NCBI GenBank assembly: GCA_015146655.1
Contig: VKHL01000088.1
Location: forward strand, 1-64,000
From: Ochromonas danica
Taxonomy: Eukaryota > Sar > Chrysophyceae > Chromulinales > Chromulinaceae
Direction of reading: 5' to 3'
Length of the DNA stretch: 64,000 nucleotides
Under the pieces are notes generated by a model. That model was not told the DNA's origin and ran no database searches. It saw only the letters and a program-made list of their open reading frames with translations. How positions within the stretch are numbered: position 1 is the stretch's first letter; each line of letters opens with the position of its first letter. Of the stretch, positions 22,225 through 34,567 are shown in pieces. The position numbers were made by a program, and so were the translations under genes.

Positions 22225-23502
22225 ATGCCACCTAGAAATGTACCAGCAGTATTAGAGATCTTTGGGAAGAGATTTCTGATATGGGAGGATATAGATAATA
22301 AATTTCTACGTGCTTGTCTGGCGGAATTTCTCGCCATGCATCTATTCGTGCTGCTTTGCTGTGGTTGTGCCATGGTTACTTTGAATCTGTCTAATCCAAA
22401 TCTCATGATGGTTGCTGCTTCGTTTGGATTCGGTATTCTTGTACTGGCTCAGATATTTGGTCCTCTATCAGGTAAAATGTGCTATGTCCCATGTTTGAAC
22501 TGCCTGTACTAACCAAATGTTCTACCAGGTGCGCACATCAACAGTGCTGTGAGCTTAGGTCTCTTCGTAGCTGGGCGTACCACTTTCATTCGCACATTTT
22601 GTTACACCCTTAGTCAGATGCTTGGATCCATATTTGGTGCCCTTTTTCTGTGGGCTATTTTTGGAGACAATTGGCCTGCTGCTCGTGCCTTTGGATCGAA
22701 TTCTTGGGATGAATCGGTGTTCAATGGTGGACAAGTGTTTTTCGCTGAGTGCTTAGGTACTGCGCTTCTGATGTTCAATGTTCTCTCCACCATCGATATT
22801 CCAACAGAAGGTGGTGGACCTCTTGGTGTCTATCCCATTGCTATGTCCGTCATGGTGGCTCATCTCTTTCTGTTGCCTATTGATGGCTGCTCTATCAATC
22901 CTACTCGTTCATTCGGTCCTTCTCTTGTTGCACAATGGGCTAATATTCCTGGAACTTACTATCATCAGCAATCAATGTTCTGGTTCGCACCTATGTTTGG
23001 AGCCTGTGTGGCGGCTTATGTCTATGAGTATGGTTCTTTGAAGCCCGAGAATTTCGCAGGTGCAAAGGACATGGATACTGCACTTTTCCAGGCTGGAAAG
23101 AGAAAGAAGAAGCGTCACTCGAAGCATCCCGATGCCAAAACTGGTGTTTCAACCAACGATCAAGTCGGCAGCAACGATTCATATCCTCCCCACGAAGAGG
23201 TGGAAAATGTGCTCATTACGAATGCTGGCAGCTCTTTGGCCACTTCTTCTCTTCCTCCTCCACCTCTGGCCCCCAACCGCTCCGCAACCCCTCCTGCTCC
23301 TCAGGCGGCTTCTCCTGTGCAGCTGAATCCTACCGCTCCAGCTTCGTCGAAAGCACCGCCCTCGGTTCCCACGCCCTCCAAATCCGGCCGTCCTCTTCCT
23401 GCGGTGCCTAGCCGCCCTGCTCCGGCCCCAGCTCCCGCTCCCGCTCCCCCTGCTATTCCCACAGGTTTCGAGGAAGATTTAGAAGATCAAGACTTGTTGT
23501 AG
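22225..23502 (+). CDS. Aquaporin-like MIP channel with NSA/NPT boxes and Pro-rich tail
   Basis: Exons 22225-22471 and 22529-23502 (57-bp intron, absent from the paralog); 406 residues. Same fold as the neighbouring channel, with first box AHINSAVS (Asn87-Ser-Ala) and second INPTRSFGP (206-208). The stretch from WPAARAFGSNSWDES through DGCSINPTRSFGPSLV is nearly identical in the two proteins, showing a duplication. The long tail is basic (GKRKKKRHSKH), then Pro/Ala-rich (PAPAPAPAPAPPA), ending EEDLEDQDLL. The tails differ completely, suggesting different regulation or targeting. Confidence 0.9.
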
Positions 23503-24215
23503 TGAAATAAAAGGATACTTTATAATATGTGCTTTAGCGCTTTATTATACGTTGAAGTTGTATAGATAAGGAGAAGAGACATGGTTAACTACGGTCCTAA
23601 TTATACCAAGTCACTCCAACCCAAAAAGTAGAAAAGCCAAAGTTTGAAGTCTCATTTCTAGAGCTTTCTGGAAGGGCTTCTCTCTTCACCTTGAACACCG
23701 TGTCTGCGTGGGGTGGGTGCGGGTTTGCTTTCCCAGTCTTTTCCAACCCATGATTTCGCTCTTTTCAACTCCCATCACGCCCACCACCAAATCATAACTT
23801 AACCCAACAGAGTCAGTCAGTCAGTCAGTCATTGCAGTCATTCATTCACTTCATCAAATTAACTGGAAGAAGATTTCTATATATTTTTTTTCTTTCATTC
23901 TCCAGTGAATTATTAGCTTGCTTTCTTGCTTTAGTTCATAAATATCTGTCATCGTCAGTTTAAAAAATTTATATATTTTTTACTGTCGTTGTCAGTCGTG
24001 ATTTTATTGCTATTATTTATTAAAAGAGTTCCAGTTCAAGGTCTGTTGCTCTGTGAATCCTTTCGTAGGATCCTTTATTAAATAGATTGCATTATATTTG
24101 GTCACAATTGCGTATTCTCGCCTTGTGATCTCGATGGAAAAGGGCTTCGATAGCTTACAACTTCCCTTCAAGCAATTCAGAGCTGCTAATATCATCTCTT
24201 ATCATCTTATTACCC
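23503..24215. other. Gene-free stretch with AGTC repeat
   Basis: These 713 bp hold a short (AGTC)5 tandem run at 23811-23830 and AT-rich sequence. No coding region or structured RNA is recognised. Confidence 0.5.
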
Positions 24216-24848
24216 ATGTTAAACGCAAATTCCTTTGAATTGCCAATGCGCACGGAGTCTTATGTTCCTCCACCTTCAAATGAGGCTCAGTTACGGCTTC
24301 TGTTGGTGAGTATATTCCCCTAATAACTTACTGCCTATGTTTTGTAATTATTGCTAACCATGTCTTTCTCAAAATAGCAATTGGTTGAACAAATGACGAC
24401 GCTTGAACATATAAAGATCAATACAACTCCTTTTGAACTTGGAAATGGCGAAGTGATCTATGTTCCCGGACCTTTCTCTCTCATGACAGCAGATGAGAAA
24501 AACCGAGAGCATACGGATGAACAGTCTTATGATGGCGACGCAAAAAGCGATGCCTCTACAGAGTTCGGTCATGTCCGTCTTTCTCCTTTGACCCCTCGTC
24601 GTGAAGGCGGGTTGGTTGGAGGTCATTGTGTCCTTCCCCCTACCTTGTTTTTACATTGTTTGGAAAGGAAATGGGGAACTACTCATCCATTTGCTGGGCG
24701 CTTCCATCCCATCCGTGGCTCCGTCGTGCCGGCTTGCACGCTTGTATTTCCTGCTCCGCGTGATCAAGCAGAAGCTGAAGTAATCTGGACCATTCTTCGA
24801 GCTGCATACTCACATGCCCTTGGTAGCAAAGAGCAGCACATAAACTAA
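24216..24848 (+). CDS. Small protein of unknown function
   Basis: Exons 24216-24305 and 24378-24848 (intron GTGAGT...AATAG); 186 residues. The N-terminal part is helical (NEAQLRLLL joined to QLVEQMTTLEHIK) and the middle polar. The C-terminal 60 residues look globular (HPFAGRFHPIRGSVVPAC, then EVIWTILRAAYSHAL). No signal peptide or known motif. The clean splice junction and codon pattern support a real gene. Confidence 0.6.
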
Positions 24849-25103
24849 CTTGTGGTATAAACGATTCGCCTAATCGACTATATTCCGGCCACTGTTTAGC
24901 GCCAAAACAGTTTTGATGTCTTTTTTAGCCTCAAATTATTACTTGTAAGGCGGCCTAACTAACTTTATGTTGAAAAAACACTCATCTACCTTACCACTCA
25001 CTACTCAAACGATCAATCTACTATATTCATTTACAAAGACAGCCATGCGCGGAATAATAAGACCTGCAAGTGTCGACCATTATATGCGCAATAAGATTTG
25101 GTT

Positions 25104-27379
25104 CTAAAGACGTGTGGAGGTTTTCGAGGAGGGCACTGGGGAACCTTCGAATGGCACATTATATTGCTTGTGTAATTTCGCCAGAAGTTCATTTTCGCGT
25201 CCAGCATATCTCTCAAGAATAGAGTCCACCTCGTCTTGCTTGGCAGGATTGTAGGAAGCATAGAATGATCGAATTTGTTCACGAATACCATATTGCTTTT
25301 GTAACTTTGCAAGAAGCTCTGTTTCACGACCTGCGTATCTTTCAAGAATGGAATCCACCTCACCCAATTTAGAAGGATTGTTTGTCGCATAGAACGAGCG
25401 AACTTGCTCGCGAATGGTCTCCAATGATTGAGCACTCGATAGCTGACGTTCTGACTGAAGGCTACCAGAAATACTAGCTTTGTCCTTGATCGATAGACTA
25501 TTCCGAGGTTCAGTCCGACTGGAGGCATGAAGTGGATTGACAGTTTCCCGTCTACCGCGCTTCTTTTCCGTCCCAGCCTCCTCATCTTCATCTTCATCAT
25601 AGTCCCCTTCTTCTTGTCCATCCACTGGACCATATTCAGCATGAATACCAACACGATCGAGGAAATGGGTGGCTTTGTCTTTCATCTCCACCGCCTTGCT
25701 CTTCAATTCCAAGCCCACATTTTCTGCGTGATAAAGGAAAGCGTCAAATAATACTCTACGATGAGAAGACAATAAAGAAGCTTACGCCAAAAGAGTTCCG
25801 CTTTTTCCTTCTCTGTGAACTTCTTTCCGTTCTCTTCCAATTGTTTCTTGTGTTCAACGAAAGCAGGAAGATCGTTAAAATCACAGTCTTCTCCTTCCTT
25901 AAACCGCGGATCAATATCTTTGAGCCAGAAGACAAAGTTGGCAACGATAACAATGGTAACAACATGTGTGAAATAGAAAAGGATATTATAGGTGCCCGTG
26001 TCAAAATATGACTGTCGTTCTGAGTAGGGGGCATAGGTTGCAGCAAAAGAATACATCATTCCTGCATTGACCAAAGGTGGCAAGAGACCAGCAGAAATAG
26101 CCGTTCCGACAAGAGCATTTCCACCAGTAGAAGTCAAGGAGACACCCAAAACCATACCTGGAAAGAGTGCAGATAGCGATAAGAAACAGAGAAGGGCAAG
26201 TGTGAAGAGAGAGTTTCTAACCGGCAGCTGCAGAGACGATGATTGAGATGATGAGATTGAATGCTTGACCTTCAGGCATCATAGCATCATTGGGCCATTT
26301 ATATGTCTTGCCAACATTTCCAAGAGCCATACCAAATAAACAACCACACAAGAATGTAGTCAAAGCCATCTTCATCTCATTAACAAAACCTCGTTTGAAC
26401 AGGTCAAAGTCAGCCACACGATATCCCATGGTCATACCTAACACATATTAGTAAAAATACATTAAACACTTTGTAAAAGAAAAGAAAGAGACATGAACTA
26501 TACAAACCTAGAATAGGACCCATGATAGGTGAAACAAGCATAGCAGCAACGATGAACACATTGACATTTGTAGTCAATCCACCAGCAGCCATAATTGATG
26601 CACCAATAAGATTCAACCAAGTATTAATAGTCATATTTGTATTATTCGATATCTCATTGTACATTTCCTCCGTGGTTTTACGTGCTTTCATGAAGTGTTG
26701 CAAACCCTTTAAAGGATTAACTTTCTTCTCTTTTACATCCTTTTCACTCACTTTCATATTATCCTCTGTTAGGTCAACTTTAGCAAGAGGCTAATCATGC
26801 CAAGGGAATGGGTTGTTTGCAATAATAAGGGAAAGAGAGTGAAAGAGAAGCAGAAGCAGACTGCCTTACCTTGGTTAGATCAGGTTTCATGTAATCCAAA
26901 CTTGTCAAAATGATTCGTCCAACACTAGTACCAATACCATTCTTCCTATTTGCCCATATGATAAGATAGTTGATAAAACAAACAAGAAGAGAAAGAATTG
27001 GTTATAGGGAGCGTGATGTCTACCTGAAAGTCTCCAGCATAGAAGAGACTGCAGGTCCAGGAACAGTGATGAGGAAGATTGTCTTGGTCGATCCTGGAAC
27101 TTCAACCACCATACCAGGCTTTTCAGAGCTAATAGAGATCATAAGTGTTAGTGAGTGAATCCGCGCTAAGCATACAGCAGGATTGATTGTTCTGTCTTAC
27201 TGCTCAGAGAGATTGCATTTATCAGCATCTTCAATGATCCGTCGCACAGGATCAACCCATCTATAAGATTAAGAGAAGATATCAAGTATGGATAAGAAGT
27301 GAGTGGAAGGTGCGAGGTGGTTGTTATATGAGGAGTGCACGTACTCATTAGGGACAGTGATTTCAATTCTTCTTGACAT
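25104..27379 (-). CDS. DUF389 multi-pass membrane protein
   Basis: About eight exons. Exon 1 is MSRRIEITVPNE (27379-27345), spliced to WVDPVRRIIEDADK and on to VEVPGSTKTIFLITVPGPAV. The membrane part (about 26700-25780) has the DUF389 signature: LIGASIMAAGGL, AAMLVSPIMGPILG, a middle hairpin, and SLTSTGGNALVGTAISAGLL. Then come cytosolic segments and a C-terminal pair of 40-residue repeats (REQVRSFYATNNPSKLGEVD and REQIRSFYASYNPAKQDEVD, each ending ERYAGREnELLAKL). DUF389 proteins are uncharacterised membrane proteins of bacteria and protists. Transport is a guess. The last coding exons start at 26155 and 25706. Confidence 0.8.
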
Positions 27380-27676
27380 TCTTCAAGAATGAGTTAGTTT
27401 TCCAAGCCTTTAACAAAGGAAAATAGCGTGGAACACAATAGAAGAAAGAAGGAAAGGGATAGCAGTTGTCTCAGCCAAGGCAGAGAGCTGGCTTATCCAA
27501 AGTCATCCAAATGTGGAATGATTGATTGAGTGACGAGGAAGAGCAGCTGGGCTGGCCTGCTGGGCCCACTTCGGATTTCCACACCACGTCCTTAACTTAA
27601 CACATCAAACCCATCTCCGAACCCGTAAATTTGAAAATGCTCCAAAACTCCGAAAACCGGAAAACGAAAACACCCT

Positions 27677-29510
27677 TTGCACAGGGGGATTTGTGCCCAA
27701 GTTTTTGATGACATCATTATCCTTCAAAGGGATGATAGTCTCTATCTAGGGGATCGACCTATTTTTCCTCAGTCAACTCTGAAAGCAATCGTGAAGACCA
27801 GGAAGATTTTTAATGATCCAAACACATTCGTTTTATTCGAGCCATTAGCACTCCTCTTTAACCCCGAAATTGATGATAACAAAGTTAAGGAAATTTATAC
27901 AAAAGTGTGCTTACGAGGATGGGATGTATTGGCCATTCGCTTGAACAAATCTTTTATGCAGAGATGTGTCTTTAAGAAGACCCAAAACTCTCTTCGATGT
28001 TACCTACGCTTGCGCACGTAACAAGTCCAAGAACAGTGAAGAGAATAGCCAGCAAGATGATAGGCAAGAGTTCCTTCACGTGGTAAAGATTATCCATGAG
28101 GTGTGTCATTTAATGGTTTCTGACTTCCTGCAAAGTTGAGGTGTTGAAGTCGAAGATATTGCAAGGAGAGCAGCAACGAATTTTGAGCTAGGGCTTGAAG
28201 AGGATGCTAAAGTCTTGGAAAAGCAAATTAATACACCTAGTCGAATCGGAACCTTGCTTCGAGGAGATAGAAACCCATCTGACCCAGAGACATACTACAT
28301 TGCAATGCTTGGGAGGAGCTTGGTCGTAGAGTGATTACATGTTCCGATAATTCCAGCTTTCCATATCGTGATAAACTCGTTCTACTTCGTCGAGAATATC
28401 AAGAGCTACCACCTACTACAGGCAATCAAGTGCAATTTCGAATCAGCGATGAGTATGTGCAACAGACACTTCGATCACAGGAGATTGGATTCCCAGCTCG
28501 CCTTTACCTGAAAACATCTTCACTCTTTCAGATACTTCGTTGGCGATCGCATATGCTGATGTTTATGATAGCAAGGATGAAGTGATGAAGAAGTCTGTAG
28601 CGTGTGGAAAGAGAAAAAGAGAGCATACTCCACATACTACCGAAGCTGCTGAAGTTGATATTGACGATGAATGCTCTGGAACAGCTTTCGGTGCGACTGT
28701 AGCAGAAGAACAAATGGTTGACATTGCTCGTGGCATCAAAGTATAGTACCAAACGCAAACGGTGTAACTCTGACTCCAACCTCTTTTGGAGATGGGTTTG
28801 ATGTGTTTTTCAACCTCTTGCTCTTCAGCTTGCTCTTCTCTATTCTTACATAGATAGAGAATATAACTCAATTAACCAATCCCGATTAACTCGTTCTGTT
28901 CTCAAAGACACAGCATGTCTATGGAAAGAAGCCTTGACTGCACAAGGAAAAAGGAGATCAACATTGGCCTCCTCCTTAGCACAAAGAGCAGTCATTTATT
29001 CAAAAGACGAACTCATATCTCTGATCATCACCCTATCCTGTAAACAGATATAACGCAGACAAGTAGCATAGCGACAATGATCATTCATCACATCTTACGT
29101 ACAGCATTCAATACGTCGCTACTCCAGATTCATCATCACTGCTCTTACCAACAGCCCTTCATTCTCTTCTCTCGATAGGCTACCATTTCACGGCGAGTGT
29201 TAACAACACGACACACATCGGATCTGTGGTGGTGGAAAACATGCAGTCAAATCCAACGCTTCGATCCATGCTGCTTTATCGCCTCCAGCACATGCGATAC
29301 AATTTTCCTCGTCAGTCCGTTTTGTTCTATTCCTCGTCTTCTATCCCTGCTGCTACTCATCAGAGAGGTGGGATGGGCCCACGAAGAAAGCGAAGGCAAG
29401 TTGACTATTGTTCTGCTCTTCTCTTCTCAGTCGCTAGTTTGTCTTCTTCTCCAGTACGCTTTGAGATCTCAAAGCCTCTGGACGAAGAGGAGATGAAGGT
29501 AGATGAGTAG
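27677..29510 (+). pseudogene. Disrupted coding-like tract, unrecognised
   Basis: Protein-like blocks on the plus strand change frame repeatedly over 1.8 kb. Recognisable pieces include SLYLGDRPIFPQSTLKAIVK (about 27740), a block with IHEVCH, which resembles an HExxH metallopeptidase motif (about 28095), DKLVLLRREYQELPPTTGNQ (about 28370), and a Ser/Arg-rich block ending at 29510. Some frame changes could be unannotated introns, but several have no splice signals, so a decayed gene is likelier. I could not assign it to any host family or mobile element. Confidence 0.4.
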
Positions 29511-30647
29511 CTCAACTGGAGGGATAGGCCACAACTTCTCTCACTCTCATGCGGAAACGTCCTCGTTCGTCTGGCGGCTCTCCTGCTGGCAGAGGATGGC
29601 TAGGGATTGGCTTCCATCTGGTCACTTGGGAGGCTCCATATTGAGTTGAGATGAGGTTAATAGGTGAGGATCTCTTGTCTGCCACAACGAGGGGCTGCCA
29701 TAGCATGTCATCTCAATTTGTCATCTAGCTCGCATCATAAGGTATATCCACACACAGGAAAGTCAAAATTGTTGATAGCAAAGGCACCGAGCAGATCATC
29801 TCTATTTGCGATATTCTTCGCAGTGAACCGGAGTATCAGATCTGCTCAACGTTAGCACACACTGACCCACAGACTAATTAGAATTTCCCCAAAAGAGGAG
29901 AACTAACCCTATCCACGACATAGTTCTATCTCAAACAAGATAGTCTCCCCCTTTTCATCTCATCTTATATAATTGAAGAAGTGTGGTACTCTCATCATCA
30001 CTCGCTAATACCGTCAATGGATGGGAAAAATCGAATGAGAAAAACCAAAAGCCCAATTGATGTCGTATTATATCGTGTTTCAATTATTCAAGACACAGTA
30101 TCACTTGTTGTTAGTTGCTAGTATTATCTCCACTCCTCTGTCGTTCTCTTCGACAGAGAGTGAAGGGGTGGTGCCAATAACTGAAGTTGGCTTATATATA
30201 TACAACCGTACAGCCTACTTCTGCTGAGTTGCACATATTAATGCAAGAACCATAAAATGAAGGTCGACATAATGGAAGAGAAGATGTCTCAGCAGAACAA
30301 TTCAATCGATTAGCGAGCGAACCTCACCTAGCGGTCGAGCATCATCCTCTTGCTCCACTCCGTTTTAGCCATTGCTGCAACTACTACCATCACTGTTGGC
30401 CACGAGCACGACCATAACCAACGAGATAAGAAGATAGAAGAACAGTGAATAGTCATAGCTTAACTCTTGCTTCATTCACTATGAACCTCTCATCTAATGG
30501 AGGAATAACTGCATGATATTGTCAGTTTTAAAGGATTCTATCATTCCTTTCGTCGCTTAAGAAAGAAAGAATGAAGAAAGATAGCCGACGAGGAGAAGGA
30601 GCTCAAAAGTAATGCCTTTTATTGTAAGGTAGGATGATAATTGATAT
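29511..30647. other. Gene-poor stretch before the 5S gene
   Basis: 1.1 kb with no supportable reading frame, tRNA, snRNA or repeat array that I can recognise. A short perfect palindrome-like run (about 30140-30165, CGTTCTCTTCGACAGAGAG) is the only local structure noted. Confidence 0.5.
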
Positions 30648-30762
30648 GATCGTTCATACTAGCACTACTGCACCCTAACCCGTCAGATCTAGGAAGTTAA
30701 GCGTGCTCAGGCGAGGCCAGTAGTACGGTGGGTGACCACGTGCGAAGCCCTCGTGACGATCG
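30648..30762 (+). rRNA. 5S ribosomal RNA
   Basis: The internal control region is unmistakable: AGTTAAGCGTGCTCAGGCG (box A and intermediate element), then GTAGTACGGTGGGTGACC (box C). The ends pair as helix I (GATCGT at 30648 with ACGATC at 30756-30761). A TTTT RNA polymerase III terminator follows at 30763. It is a single copy with no other rRNA in the window. Exact ends are uncertain by a few bases. Confidence 0.88.
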
Positions 30763-31075
30763 TTTTGTCGAAGAAGTAGTAAAGTACCATTCTTTCTTCA
30801 TTTTGGTTTAGATTTTGATTCAGCCTTCTTCCATCTCTGACCAACGGATTGTTCATTATTATATTCAATAGTGTTTCTTCTTATATCTCATATCTTGTTG
30901 TTTTGTATCACAGATAACGGATAATTGACGAAATTCTGATGTAGATTATTGTTGGATTCCATGGAATGTCTTCTCCAGATCTGTCCTGACAAAAGACCCA
31001 AGATCGATCAACTGTGGAGATTGACTTTCCTTGGCCCTTGTTATCATACAGGTTATGATATAAGAGAGTGTATTG
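30763..31075. other. Interval between 5S and RhoGEF gene, with kinase-like fragment
   Basis: Contains the 5S terminator and the RhoGEF upstream region. At 30949-31050 a short open stretch reads CLLQICPDKRPKIDQLW after a possible acceptor (TGATGTAG). This resembles subdomain XI of a protein kinase, but no other kinase sequence is present. Confidence 0.35.
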
Positions 31076-33311
31076 ATGATGATCCCTTCCGATTCACCAA
31101 TTCCTTCTATCCCTCCACCAGGAGCAGAAGAAGCCAATCCCAACAATAACAACAATACCAATCATGACAATAACAACACCAACACCAACGATGGCCAGGA
31201 AAAGCACGCAAAGAAAAGATCATTTGTCATTCAAGAGATTATCACTACTGAATTAACCTATATAGAACGATTAAAATTAGCCTTAGAATATGTCATAACA
31301 CCATTAAGAACAATGAAGATTCTGGATCAATCGGATATTGCAGAACAATTCGATCTCTTAGAAAAGATCTATAAATTACATACGAATGTCTCTGTAGATG
31401 GATCTTCATCACAAAACTTGAAATTTGTAGAATTATTTAATGAGATGGCAGCTAATTTTGATATCTATACGAATTATTTAGTAAATTATGAACCAGCTAT
31501 GCAAAGACGTGGTTATTTACTAACTTCTAATCGTCGTTTTGCTGACTTTATTGCTAAAATGGAAAAAGATCCACTTGTTAATCAATCATTAGAATCTTTA
31601 TTAATTCTTCCTGTACAAAGAATTCCACGATATCGTTTATTATTGGAACAATTATTAAAGTATACACCAGAAAGTCATGCTGATTATAATACTGTGAAAT
31701 ATGCTTTAGATAAAATCTGTGCTTTAGCATCTTATAATAATGAAGCAATACGAGCACGTGAAAATAAGAATAAGATCATGAATGTGATGATGCAGATTGA
31801 TCCTGCTTATCGTATTGACTTGTTGGATGATGAGAAAAGAAAGTTTCTACGTGAAGGACCATTATTAAAACAATGTCGCAAACGCTATAAAGAGTTTCAA
31901 TTCTGGTTATTCTCTGATAGACTGCTTTATGGAGAAAAGACACCTTTGGGTACTTATGCATTGAATCGACAAATCAATCTTTCGAAATGCAAACTGACTC
32001 TTCTGGGTGAAAATGATCCTGAGCGTCAGATCGCCTTTATCATCGAGTCACCAGCGAAATCATTTAAAATTAAAACAAGGTAAGACTATTGCATTTCTTG
32101 ATTGATTAAAATCTTTGGCAAAGTAACAGAAATTTCCATTTAGGAATGAAGAGGAGAAGCAAGAATGGGTCAATATCATCAGCGATGCTATTAATAAACA
32201 GCGTAGCAGTCAATCTGATAACACTCTTGTAGCTCCACTCTGGAAGCCTGATGCTAATTCCAATCAGTGCGAGGTTTGTTCCGAGTCTTTCACATTGCTG
32301 TTTCGGCGTCATCATTGCCGCAACTGTGGCATTTTGGTCTGTGTAAATTGCAGCTCGAATCGGTTTCTATTGCGTCATCTACATGCCACTTTACCTGTTC
32401 GAGTATGTCAAAATTGCTATCAGAAGCTATCTGGAAATACAGTTGGCGATTCGCCTCAACATGATCCAGCTATCATTCGTGAGTCAAACGATGCGGATCC
32501 AGATCAAGGTGATTCGGATGATGATCTTGACGAACGTGCTAGTGCTAATGTAAATGAGGTTGAGCGCGAAGAATTTCGCGATTTCATGAAGAAAGTGGAA
32601 AGTTGCGAGATAAATCACAGCGAAATAGAGGAAATACTTGCTAAACCGCCTCCTTCTGAAACTCCTGAAGCTCGTCGGGGCATCCGAATAGCTCTTCCCT
32701 TTATTGCCAAAGCAATCTCTGTATCTAGTATTCATTCTCCTGTTGCTGCCACCTCTCCTTCCGCTTCGACTATTGCTGCCTCCCCTGCAGCTGCTCCTAA
32801 TGGTTCTAATCTGTTATTTGCCCCTTCCACTTCGCCCACAAGAGAGCCAACTTTATGGCCTTTTCGGAGAGCATCTTCTGGTCCTTGTGTTGTTTCCCCT
32901 CCTATAGTTCAAGACGATTCCAGCAATCAAGTCTCTCCGCCACCAGCACAATCTCCAGCGGCTACCTCTCCTCTTGCCACTTTACTCAAGGGTTCCTCTT
33001 TCAACAATCCAGTTAGAGCCAAGACGTTGGCAGAAGAGGTCATCCGTAGTTATCAAATGCAGACATTAAAACCTGCTAGTCGCACGCCCCCTCCGAAGCC
33101 TCCAAGACGAACTTCTCGGATAGTCACTAGTGAGATTCAAACTACTGATGCACAAGAAGCTTCGACTGAACCACAACATACTCCGGAACATTTTCATCCC
33201 AAAACGTCCCGAAGAACCAACATATTTGTTGTGATCACACCACCTGACTCAGAAAGTGAAGGTCAACCCAGTGACATTCAAGATTCCACTGAAGGGAAAG
33301 AAAAAACTTGA
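31076..33311 (+). CDS. RhoGEF (DH)-PH-FYVE protein
   Basis: Exons 31076-32079 and 32144-33311; 723 residues. After an Asn-rich N-terminus, a DH (Dbl homology) domain spans about 50-245 (VIQEIITTELTYIERLK, LILPVQRIPRYRLLLEQLLK). A PH domain follows at about 260-385 (EGPLLKQCRKRYKEFQFWLF). A FYVE zinc finger at about 395-460 has the R(R/K)HHCRNCG signature and CQNCY end. The tail is Ser/Pro-rich with PPPKPPRR, a likely SH3-type ligand. DH domains load GTP on Rho-family GTPases and FYVE binds PI3P, so a role in actin or traffic control at endosomes is inferred. Same layout as the FGD family. Confidence 0.9.
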
Positions 33312-33363
33312 ACATAAAATGATCAATGCCTTGTATTAAATTATAATAGTAGCATCTAATCCA

Positions 33364-34229
33364 TTATTCGCTGTCAGCTGAGTTATTCTTGACTTTACGT
33401 GTCTTGCGTTTTCCTTGAGCAACAGCCTGCACATCGTCCTGTTAAACAAAGAGAAGATGTGAAATAATGAATACATAATACATATATGTAAACATGAAGA
33501 CTACTTACATTCCCCTTATCAACAGCAGCCGATCGGAGGTTGTTGGTGAAGTTTTGAACAAGCTTGGACTCTGGAAAGCAGGCAAAGAAAGTACCAACCA
33601 ATACTAAGACAGTGACCACAAGACTGAAGAGTACGGAGAGTGTGGTCTCGTAGTCATAATCACTCACTGGGAGGTACAACTCAACAGTCTAGAGAACCAA
33701 GAGAGAAGTCAGAAACATGATAATCCTCTTATAATATAGAAAGATGATTGCAAAAGTCTTTCCCTCTTACCTGATTAAAGAAAGTGTTACTAAATGATTC
33801 AGTTTCTGAATCATAAAAGACAGTCACAGCTAATTGATAATCAATAGGTTCAAGTTCAGGATGAAGTTGAAAGTTATACTTCAATGTTATTTCTTCACCA
33901 GGATTTACAACAAGACCAAATGGTTTGTAGGAATAATTCTGATAATGATGACGGAAATCAAAATTAGCATTTAAACTACCCATAATAGCTGAGATATTAT
34001 AACTATTTCTACCACTATTAGCAAAATGGCAAAGGGTTGTAACAACACCACCAACAGGCAATTTCAAATCAGGTGATTCTGGGAAATAGTAAGTGGTTTG
34101 TACATCTTCAGCTGGTCCAGGCATGTCAGTCAAAGGATGCTTTGCATAGCGAATATTCTCTGTTTCTTGACCAAAGATTAAAGTTGTCAAGAATAATAAA
34201 GCAACTGCAAATCTCATTGAAGACAGCAT
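33364..34229 (-). CDS. SSR1: Translocon-associated protein alpha subunit
   Basis: Exons 34229-33771, 33688-33509 and 33438-33364; 237 residues. A signal peptide (MRFAVALLFLTTLIFGQ), a lumenal beta-domain with LKLPVGGVVTTLCHFANSG and NPGEEITLKYNFQLHPEL, one membrane helix (LSVLFSLVVTVLVLVGTFFA) and a short basic cytosolic tail match TRAP-alpha. TRAP sits beside Sec61 and assists import of some signal sequences into the ER. The start is placed at the Met before the signal peptide, since no upstream Met is better. It is divergent from the aureochrome. Confidence 0.9.
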
Positions 34230-34567
34230 TTTTCTCTCTTTCACTCTTTCTCTTTCCTTTCTCCTGTTGGATAGATAGATAGTTCGACCACTATTTGTTG
34301 ATGATCCAAACACGCTATGACCGCTCACAGTAATTATTACCAATCCCACGCAATACCTAGATGTCGGAAATCTAGCTGCCTGGCACCGTAACTCTGAAAA
34401 TGAATGCTTGGTCTGGTTTCTAATACAAATAGCATTACCTGACTTTACTATTAGAATTACTATACGAGAAAGAAGATGAGTAAAGAAGATAGTCGATTAA
34501 GAATAGCAGAGATGAGTAGACCTGAAGAAAGTCATGGTAAAGTCTTTCAATCCTTTCTATTACTTTG

